The notes beneath the pieces were generated by a model. The model had not been told where the DNA came from. It ran no database searches and saw only the letters and a program-made list of their open reading frames with translations. A stretch of DNA of 64,000 nt from an uncultured Lactobacillus sp. (GTDB taxonomy: Bacteria; Bacillota; Bacilli; Lactobacillales; Lactobacillaceae). Numbering within the stretch: position 1 is the first letter of the stretch; each line of letters opens with the position of its first letter. Both the position numbers and the translations under genes were made by a program. The stretch is taken from contig NZ_CAJURR010000005.1 of assembly GCF_910589175.1 (NCBI RefSeq), positions 13,801 through 77,800 on the forward strand, read 5' to 3'. Shown here one piece after another: positions 52,170-59,700 of the stretch.

Positions 52170-52354
52170 GAAAAAAAGAAATAATTGCTTATGAGGAAAA
52201 ATTATCTAAAGGGCCTTTCACTGACGAAATAAAAACTACTCCTTTTGAAGATAGTTTTTCTAATGAAGAATGGGAATTCTTTTTAAAGCTGCTAAAAAAG
52301 AGAAATGATACGATGCCAGATTCTATTGATCCCGACAAAATATTAGTGGGTTAA
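52151..52354 (+). CDS. Small acidic protein; candidate MuF immunity protein
   Basis: 67 residues, GTG start inside the MuF gene. Basic N-terminal stretch then acidic DEIKTTPFEDSFSNEEW. No family recognised. Directly follows the JAMM-like effector domain, which is where MuF toxins carry immunity genes, and is then followed by a terminator. Confidence 0.6.
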   Translation: MSRNKIRKKEIIAYEEKLSKGPFTDEIKTTPFEDSFSNEEWEFFLKLLKKRNDTMPDSIDPDKILVG

Positions 52355-52374
52355 CAATTTAAATAAATACATTC

Positions 52375-52410
52375 AAGACTATTGATCAAGTTCAATGGTC
52401 TTTTATTTTT
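52375..52410 (+). terminator. Terminator between MuF pair and scaffold
   Basis: AAGACTATTG / CAATGGTCTT (one G-U), 8-nt loop, TTTTATTTTTG. Unusual in the middle of a late operon; either leaky or accompanied by a promoter in 52411-52498, where I see no clear one. Confidence 0.7.
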
Positions 52411-52498
52411 GCCTTTTTCCTTGTGTGCAGGCTCTAAAGAACACCATGAGTTAGTTCCCCGAAACTTTAAAACGTGTGTTTAGAAAGGACATTTAACT

Positions 52499-53062
52499 AT
52501 GCCAGAAGATGTAAAAGATAATGTTGCTAAGGATACTGAAGAAGGTAAAGCTGCAGCTGCCAATTCAGAAAAAGCAGATTTCAAAAAGCTTGATGCAGAC
52601 GAAATTGTTAAACCTTATATTGATCGAATTACTAAGGAACAAGCTAAGAAAAACGATTATAAGTCTAAGTATGAAGATGCCTTAAAAGAAATTGATCAGT
52701 TAAGGAATAATAATGGTAAATCTGCTAAAGAAATCACTGAAGAAGATGAACGTCAAAAAGAATATGAGCAATTAAAAAAGACAAATGCCGAATTAAAAGC
52801 TCAGATTGAACGCTCTAATGCCATTAAAGATGTTAACGGCATTTTTAAAAAGGCAGATCTTAATATTGACGATAATGTTCTTAATATGGTGGTTAATGAT
52901 GATGCTAGTATCACTGCTTCTAATGCAAAAGCTATTATCGAATTAGTTAATAAGTCGCGTGAAGAAGGAAGAAATTCCATTCTTAAAGGTCAAACTCCTA
53001 AAGTTGGAGGCGATAAGCTGAAAACTCCAGAAGATGATTTAAAACACGCCCTAGGTTTATAG
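52499..53062 (+). CDS. Phage scaffolding protein (DUF4355-like)
   Basis: 187 residues, acidic with a central coiled coil (KYEDALKEIDQLRNNN, EEDERQKEYEQLKKTNAEL). Position directly before the capsid and length fit a scaffold. GAAAGGACAT precedes the start. Confidence 0.85.
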   Translation: MPEDVKDNVAKDTEEGKAAAANSEKADFKKLDADEIVKPYIDRITKEQAKKNDYKSKYEDALKEIDQLRNNNGKSAKEITEEDERQKEYEQLKKTNAELKAQIERSNAIKDVNGIFKKADLNIDDNVLNMVVNDDASITASNAKAIIELVNKSREEGRNSILKGQTPKVGGDKLKTPEDDLKHALGL

Positions 53063-53078
53063 AAAGGATTTTAAAAAT

Positions 53079-54017
53079 ATGCCAGAAACAGGCGTAGAAG
53101 CTAAGGGCTTCAATTATGTTACAAAAGACGGAAATTTATTAGATCAAAAGATCACAGCAGGATTATTTACTGGTGCATTAGGTACTCCAGAAGTTGATTT
53201 AGTTAATGGTGGTAGATCTTTTACCTTAAAGACTATTAGCACAAGTGGTTTGCAACCTCATACCCGTGGTAAGGGTTTTAATTCAGGTACTGTTACTGAT
53301 GAAAAGACTATTTACACTATGGGACAAGACAGAGACGTCGAGTTCTATCTTGATCGACAAGAGGTGGATGAAACTAATCAAGAATTAGCAATGGCTAATA
53401 TTTCTAATGTATTCATTACTGAGCAAGTTCAACCAGAATTAGACTCTTATCGCTTTTCTAAAATGGCGACTTCTTTCGATAATATTGATACAAGTGATAC
53501 AGAAGGAAATTTACTTGCTAAAACTCATAAGGTAGAAGAAACCTTAGATGCAACCAATGCTTACTCACAATTGAAGACTGGTATTGGTAAAATTCGTAAA
53601 TATGGCACACAAAACTTAGTAGGTTATGTTTCTAGCGAAGTAATGGACTCTTTAGAACGTTCAAAAGAATTTACTAGAAATATTACTAACCAAAATGTAG
53701 GCACTACTGCGTTAGAATCTCGTATTACTTCAATTGATGGAGTTCAATTAATTGAAGTATACGAGCCTAATAGATTTATGACCAAGTATGATTTTAATGA
53801 TGGTGCTAAACCAACGGAAGATGCCAAAGCAATTAATTTCTTAATCGTTGCGAAACCTTCAATTATTTCAATCGTTAAAGAAAATGCGGTCTTTTTATTT
53901 GCACCAGGTCAACATACTGACGGTGATGGATATCTATATCAAAATCGTTTATACCATGATTTATTTATTAAGAAACATAAACGTGATGGTATTTTTGTAT
54001 CAGTAAAAAAAGCATAG
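53079..54017 (+). CDS. Major capsid protein
   Basis: 312 residues. GGRSFTLKTISTSGLQPHTR, MGQDRDVEFYLDRQEVDETN, and NAVFLFAPGQHTDGDGYLYQ identify a capsid protein of the Sfi11-like type. GAAAGGATTT precedes the ATG. The last codons GTA AAA AAA GCA TAG contain a slippery heptamer followed by a GC-rich stem-loop; a -1 shift would give a 334-residue form (see next entry). Confidence 0.88.
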   Translation: MPETGVEAKGFNYVTKDGNLLDQKITAGLFTGALGTPEVDLVNGGRSFTLKTISTSGLQPHTRGKGFNSGTVTDEKTIYTMGQDRDVEFYLDRQEVDETNQELAMANISNVFITEQVQPELDSYRFSKMATSFDNIDTSDTEGNLLAKTHKVEETLDATNAYSQLKTGIGKIRKYGTQNLVGYVSSEVMDSLERSKEFTRNITNQNVGTTALESRITSIDGVQLIEVYEPNRFMTKYDFNDGAKPTEDAKAINFLIVAKPSIISIVKENAVFLFAPGQHTDGDGYLYQNRLYHDLFIKKHKRDGIFVSVKKA

Positions 54018-54053
54018 CCCCGCAAGGTAATAAGCAACCTACTCACGGCGGGG
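54005..54053 (+). promoter_or_regulatory. -1 frameshift signal at the capsid gene end
   Basis: A AAA AAA (54005-54011) in the right phase, 6-nt spacer containing the stop codon, then CCCCGC (54018-54023) pairing with GCGGGG (54048-54053), with an inner AGGT/ACCT. The -1 frame is open from the slip to TGA at 54080-54082, adding SIAPQGNKQPTHGG and then EDKKEDQNE (23 residues). Confidence 0.7.
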
Positions 54054-54074
54054 AAGATAAGAAAGAAGATCAAA

Positions 54075-54449
54075 ATGAATGATGTATTAGATGACCAGCT
54101 TGAAAAGCTTAAAACAGCTCTTCAATTGACTGATACTAAACATGACGATCTTTTAAAGCTGTATCTTGAAGATGCTACTGACTTTTTAAAATTAAGGTTA
54201 TCCATTACTGGCGTAATCCCAACTGAAATGCTTGCTATAGTTCGTGGAGCAGCTGTTAAGAAATTTAATCGTTTTAAAAATGAAGGTATGGCCAGCTACT
54301 CACAAGATGGAGAGTCTATAACTTTTGCTTCCTCTGATTTTGATGAGTGGGAAGATGAAATAAATCAGTGGCGTAAAGACCATACGGGCATGAATAAAGG
54401 AATGTGGGTGAATCCATATGAGATACGACAAAACGGTAGAGCTAATTGA
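54075..54449 (+). CDS. Head-tail connector protein (gp6/gp15-like)
   Basis: 124 residues. DVLDDQLEKLKTALQLTDTK, LLKLYLEDATDFLKLRL and AAVKKFNRFKNEGMASYS match Phage_connect_1 type connectors. The ATG overlaps the end of the -1 capsid frame. Overlaps next gene by 32 nt. Confidence 0.82.
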   Translation: MNDVLDDQLEKLKTALQLTDTKHDDLLKLYLEDATDFLKLRLSITGVIPTEMLAIVRGAAVKKFNRFKNEGMASYSQDGESITFASSDFDEWEDEINQWRKDHTGMNKGMWVNPYEIRQNGRAN

Positions 54450-54696
54450 AAAACATCAAACTAATAAAGTTAGTTCTTATCCAGCTAACATCACTCAGAT
54501 GGGATTAGATCAAACCATTAATATTTTTGGTGATGCTAAGCAAAGACCTTATGTAGTTAGATTGCCTATTCCAGTAGACTTTAGAAATGGTTACATTAAA
54601 TCTAATTCTTTACCTTGGAACTTAGAGGTAACTAGTGCACGAACAACAGATAGAATAACCACATTGATCGGAGTTGAGTATCATGGCAGATTATAG
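54418..54696 (+). CDS. Head closure/stopper protein (gp16-like)
   Basis: 92 residues. MRYDKTVELIEKH through LIGVEYHGRL, beta-rich; size and order fit the SPP1 gp16 head-completion protein, which seals the connector. Family assigned by position. Confidence 0.65.
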   Translation: MRYDKTVELIEKHQTNKVSSYPANITQMGLDQTINIFGDAKQRPYVVRLPIPVDFRNGYIKSNSLPWNLEVTSARTTDRITTLIGVEYHGRL

Positions 54697-55033
54697 TATT
54701 TCATGGGATGGATTAGATGCTTTAGATGAAGCATTGGCTAATCAGCAAAATATGAATACTGTTAAAAAGGTTGTAAAGAAACATACAGCCAATTTAATGA
54801 CTGCTACTCAACAAGCTGTTCCAGTTGATACGGGGCATTTAAAGCAATCTGCACAGATTCAAATTAGCAGAGATGGATTTACTGGTTCTGTTACTTATGG
54901 TGGTGGATTAGTAAATTATGCTGCTTATGTTGAATTTGGTACCCGATTTATGGATGCTAGAAAATATGTTGGTGTGCCATTTATGTCAGAACGGATGAAG
55001 TTTATTGATGATTTAAGAGATTTAGCAAAATGA
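54683..55033 (+). CDS. HK97 gp10-family neck protein
   Basis: 116 residues from the ATG at 54683, 9 nt after GGAG; a TTG at 54674 is open. AVPVDTGHLKQSAQIQIS and YAAYVEFGTRFMDA are the gp10 signatures. Part of the neck/tail-completion set. Confidence 0.85.
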   Translation: MADYSISWDGLDALDEALANQQNMNTVKKVVKKHTANLMTATQQAVPVDTGHLKQSAQIQISRDGFTGSVTYGGGLVNYAAYVEFGTRFMDARKYVGVPFMSERMKFIDDLRDLAK

Positions 55034-55407
55034 ATCCATATGAAGAATTGTTTGAAACTGTAATTGAATATTGTAAAAAGACAGGATATTCCACTTTCGA
55101 TTATTTACCAGACGAGAGTCAAGGATATCCTTTTATTATGGTCGGAGATCAAATTAATAATGATATCTATGCTAAGGATTTTGTTACTGGGACTAGTAAT
55201 TTAACTATTCATGTTTTTGCTGAATACAATTATCGATCTGAAGTGGCTACTATTATGGAGCAAATTCAGCAATTAATCCCGAAATTCATTACTACTAATC
55301 ATTATTTGTTTGGACTGATAGGTAGTTCATCAAATATTTTGGGTGAAACTGCTAATAATATTCAATTGCAGCATGGACGATTAATTTTAGATTTTAATTT
55401 GAGATAG
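55030..55407 (+). CDS. Tail terminator-like protein (DUF806)
   Basis: 125 residues. GYPFIMVGDQINNDIYAKDF and TSNLTIHVFAEYNYRSEVA fit DUF806. Starts within the last codon of the gp10-like gene (ATGA). The order connector-stopper-gp10-terminator-tube is standard. Confidence 0.78.
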   Translation: MNPYEELFETVIEYCKKTGYSTFDYLPDESQGYPFIMVGDQINNDIYAKDFVTGTSNLTIHVFAEYNYRSEVATIMEQIQQLIPKFITTNHYLFGLIGSSSNILGETANNIQLQHGRLILDFNLR

Positions 55408-55420
55408 AAAGGAAAATAAT

Positions 55421-55990
55421 ATGCAAAAAGCATTAAGTGGAACTCGCAAAGTTCTAATGTTTAAATTGGCCAAAGATAGAGATAAGAAAAATGCTACTCG
55501 TTTGGCATTAGAAACTACACATACTATTAAGGAAGCTGGGAAAGTTGCTACTACTGAAACTAAAGATGGTACAGTTAACAATCCTGGCGAAATTACTACA
55601 ACTATTGATATTGAAGCTCTAGCTTCTGATTCTCCAACTTATCGTTTATTACATTATGCTGCAAAGCATAGTGAATTAGTAGATTGCTGGGAAATCAACT
55701 TTGATAAACCATCACCAGATAGTAAAGGTAAATATTTAGCTCAATATGGTTCTGGATATCTCTCAAGTTGGGAAACTCCTGATAAGGTGGGAGACAACGA
55801 AACAATTAAAACTACATTGAATGTTGATGGTAAGTTAGTCAGTGGGTATGCAACTGTTAGTGATGAAGATGTGGCTACTGCTAATAACTTCTTCCGTGAT
55901 ACCACCGCAAGTGCTACCGAAGAAAAGGGTCTAGATGAATACAGTCAAATCTATCCTGAAGATACAAATAAACCTGCGAGTAACAACTAA
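55421..55990 (+). CDS. Major tail (tube) protein, TP901-1 family
   Basis: 189 residues. ALSGTRKVLMFKLAKDRDKK, TIDIEALASDSPTYRLLHYA, and WEINFDKPSPDSKGKYLAQY mark the TIGR02126-type tail tube protein. GAAAGGAAA precedes the ATG. A +1 frame beyond its stop is open to 56048 and ends on the next start codon, so a longer form is possible. Confidence 0.88.
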   Translation: MQKALSGTRKVLMFKLAKDRDKKNATRLALETTHTIKEAGKVATTETKDGTVNNPGEITTTIDIEALASDSPTYRLLHYAAKHSELVDCWEINFDKPSPDSKGKYLAQYGSGYLSSWETPDKVGDNETIKTTLNVDGKLVSGYATVSDEDVATANNFFRDTTASATEEKGLDEYSQIYPEDTNKPASNN

Positions 55991-56047
55991 TTCAACTGTA
56001 ACAAACGTAATTAGCTCTAATACTAATAATGAAAGTGAGACGCATTA

Positions 56048-56428
56048 ATGAAAAAGATTAATTTAAACGGTAAGACCTACAATTTGGAACTAACTTTAAA
56101 CAACTTACGTGATTTTGGTTTTGTACCCAATAAAATTGGTGAAAATTCTGAAATTTTAAGTAATATTGTGGCTGGTCTAAATCTGGGAGATGCTTTTACT
56201 TTAATTGATGTTTTGACTAAGCTATTAAAACGCTACAACATCAAAGAAAAAGACATCGAAAAAGCAGTTATTCGTGATAAGAATAGTGGAGATCTATATA
56301 AAGTATTAATCGATTTTTTCAAGACAGAACCACTTACCAAACGGATGATGAAGACTATCAATCCATTGATTACAGAAGCATTCGACAAGATCAAAAATCC
56401 AATGGAGAAACTAGCAAATCAAGAATAA
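56048..56428 (+). CDS. Tail assembly chaperone (gpG-like)
   Basis: 126 residues. KINLNGKTYNLELTLNNLRD start and helical body with KTINPLITEAFDKIKN. Directly upstream of a T-like ORF in the -1 frame, the conserved G/GT layout. ATG overlaps the end of the +1 tail-tube frame (TAATG). Confidence 0.78.
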   Translation: MKKINLNGKTYNLELTLNNLRDFGFVPNKIGENSEILSNIVAGLNLGDAFTLIDVLTKLLKRYNIKEKDIEKAVIRDKNSGDLYKVLIDFFKTEPLTKRMMKTINPLITEAFDKIKNPMEKLANQE

Positions 56429-56451
56429 CTTTTGATGAAATCATCATTACA

Positions 56452-56793
56452 ATGATGCAGTATTATCCTACTTTTACTCGTGAAGAAATAGGAAATATGA
56501 CTCTGACTGAATGGAAACAAAGACTAAAGGCTCACCGCTATGCATATATTGAAGCGGAGAGTCTTTTTTATCAGATTCCATTTATTCAGCAACTAACAAC
56601 TATTACTGATAAAGATGGATATTACAAATATAGATCATTAAAAGAAATTGGAATTGATTTAGAGCGGCAAAAATCGGCAATTAGTGGTAAGTCTCAAAAG
56701 AAGGTTAATAAATATCTTCAATTGCAACAAAGAGCAGAAAGAGCACGCCAATTAGCTAAGAAACAAATAGCAAAACGGAAAGGAGGTAACTGA
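56452..56793 (+). CDS. Tail assembly chaperone, gpT-like part (probably made by -1 frameshift)
   Basis: No ribosome site precedes the ATG at 56452, and its frame is open upstream through the end of the G gene (ITFDEIIITMMQYYPTF reads continuously from 56428). FYQIPFIQQLTTITDKDGYY and AERARQLAKKQIAKRKGG are typical. It is -1 relative to G, so probably made as a GT fusion. No perfect slippery heptamer was found; CAAAAATC (56392-56399) is the nearest. Confidence 0.7.
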   Translation: MMQYYPTFTREEIGNMTLTEWKQRLKAHRYAYIEAESLFYQIPFIQQLTTITDKDGYYKYRSLKEIGIDLERQKSAISGKSQKKVNKYLQLQQRAERARQLAKKQIAKRKGGN

Positions 56794-59700
56794 TGTCTGA
56801 TAGTTATGGTGTTACTGCAACGTTTAGTGCTAGGGATAATATATCTAGTGCTATTGCTCAAATGAGATCACGTATCCGAGGAATGTCTGAAGATACAAAC
56901 CAGGTTACGGCGAGTCTAGGTGAGATGGCCAAAGGTACAGCAGTATTCTCTTTAATTTCTAAGGGAATAGGAGAAATGACTAGCTCCTTAGATGGGGCGA
57001 TCTCACGGTTTGATACCCTACAAAATTTTCCAAGAATTATGAAAATAATGGGGTCACCAATTAAAGAGAGTACCTCAGCAATTAACATGCTGAAAAAAGG
57101 TGTTGATGGCTTGCCGACGGCATTAGACACAGTTGCCTCTACTACTGAAAAACTTTATCCGGCTGTCGGAAATAACGTAAATAAAGCTGCTAAATCTACT
57201 TTAGCATTGAATGATGCCTTTATTGCATCAGGGGCTAGTGCTGAAGACGCAAGTCGTGGTTTAATCCAATATACTCAAATGCTTTCTACCGGAAAAGTAG
57301 ATATGATGTCATGGAGATCCCTTGAAGAAACTATGCCTTATGCTTTGCAAAAAGTAGCTAAATCATTCGGTATTGCATCTGGTTCAATGCAAGATTTGTA
57401 TTCTAAAGTACAATCTGGTCAGATTTCAATGAAACAATTAAATGATCGTTTTATTGAGCTCGATCAAGGTGCAACTGGTTTTCATGAAGCAGCATTGAAT
57501 GCTACTGCGGGTATTGGTACAGCAGTAGCCAATATGAAGAACCGTGTCAAGGCCGGATTAGCGGATATCATTGAAGATATTGATAATACGATAAAAAAGG
57601 CAACTGGTGTAGATCTTGCAGGTTGGATTAACAAGAGTTCTTCAAAAATTAAAGAAAATCTTGATGCATTAGGCAATCAAATTAAAGGATCAGTAGCCAC
57701 AATTAGAAATATTTTTAATATTTTACGTGATGCTATTATGCAGATTTTTCCAGCATGGAAATCAGCAATTGAGAGTGTGGTTCAATCCTATGGCTTACTG
57801 TATGCGCAAAACGATAAAGCCGCGGCTTTAAATACATTTCGAGCAATAGTTCAGCAGATAACACAGGCTCTAGTAGGATTAGCTAACTTTATTCAGCAAA
57901 ATAGTACTAAAGTAGCCGCTTTAATTCCAATAGTATTACGTGCAACTACTGCATTTTTAGCATTTAAAACTGCAATAAATATTTCTAATACTATTGCTCA
58001 ACCTTTCTTAGGTTTAGCTGGTGGAATCAGTACTGCTACAGCTCGTTTAACTCAATTCTTTGGGATTGGTACTCAATTTCAAACTTTTGGCGCTCGTATA
58101 CTTTCGGTGTCTAATAATATCAAGACAATGGGGCCAGCTGGTGAAACGGCAAAGAATGCTATTAGCGAGGCAGTTGCAATTATTGATAAATTAGGAACTA
58201 AAAGTAATGCATCAACTACTGCAATAAATAAGGCAAGAAATGCTATTTCTTTATTGGGAAAGCAAGATCAGACAACTGCTAGGGAGCTTTCAAATCTTTT
58301 AACTAAGATTGAAGAAAGTAGTACTAGATCTACTGAATCTATTAGCGGAATAAATGCTTTAAGTAATTCATTAAATCCTTTGAGAAATCGTTTAAATCTT
58401 GTCAAAGAAGAATTCAATAAATTAGGTCCGAATGTCGAAAAATCGACCGCACAAGTTAGAAATATAGGACCTAGTTTTCTAAGTGCAGGAAGTTCAATGC
58501 AAATGGCTGCTAGAACCGTTGTCTCTAGGATAGTTTCCATTTTTAAAACAATGGGAACTAGAATTAAAGTTTCATTTTCTTCTCTAAGATCAATTGGACC
58601 TATGTTGCTTTCCGTTTTTCAAAATCCTATTGCTGCAATTACTAGCGGATTAGGCAGAGTTTTGGGTGTTGCACGAACATTTGGCGCTTCGCTTACTGTA
58701 GCACTAGGCCCAGTTGGAATCGTACTTGCTGCAATAACTGCCGCAGTTGTGGCTTTTACTGTGATGTGGAAAAACAACTTTATGAATATTCGTGGAGTTG
58801 TTTCAAGCTTTGTTTCAGGTATTAGTCAAAGTTTTTCAAGTATGCAAAGTACAGTTAGCCCGATAATTAATGCCTTAAAAGTAGTATTAGAAGCTCTGAA
58901 ACCAGTTTTGCAAGGAATTGCAGTAATTATTGGTGGTGCTTTAATGGCTGCACTATCAGCAGTCATGTTGGTAGTCGCTGGTGCGATTGATACTATTAGA
59001 ACTGTAATCACAGGTATCTCCACAATTGTTATTGCAATTAAAGCTTTAATTACCGCTATTGCAAAAGGTGGAGAGGCTATCGGAAAGTTCTTTAAAGGCG
59101 ACTTTAAGGGCGCCGCTGAAAGTGCTAAAGGATCAGTAGGTGCTATTAAAGATGGAATTTCTGATATTGGTAAGCAATGGCAGAACTTAGCTAATAATAG
59201 TGCCACTGCTAAAACCGTTAATGCTTTAAAGCAAGTTGGTAAATCAACAGATGATGATGCAGAAAAAGCAAAAGATTTTCAAAAGGCGTGGTCTGAAGCC
59301 TCTAAATCTATGCAATATGATAATAAGGCCAATAAAGAAAGTTTTGAACAAGTTGGCGAGTCAATGAAATCTGCTTTTGGTTCAGATGATGGAATGAAAG
59401 GATATGTTTCAACCAGCGAAACTTTATTAAAATCATGGAGTTCTAAACAGCAAGAGATTCAAAAGAAATCCAGTGCCTTAATGGAGCAAGCAACAAAAGA
59501 AAGCGGAGAAAATCAGCGGAAGTTACGAGCTGCTGCTATTAATGAAATGCTAAGCGACCAATCTAAGGGCGCTGGTCAAATGCAGCAAATTATGAATGAC
59601 AATAATAAAATGCTGCAATCTGGAGTTGCTTCTAATGGTCAGAAATTAACTGATGAGCAAAAGCAAGCTCTTAAAGATCAAAATGAGGCAGTTGCACAAG

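Noticed and set aside
58826..59206. 126-codon minus-strand ORF in the tape measure gene
   Set aside because: Antisense shadow in a hydrophobic low-complexity region.
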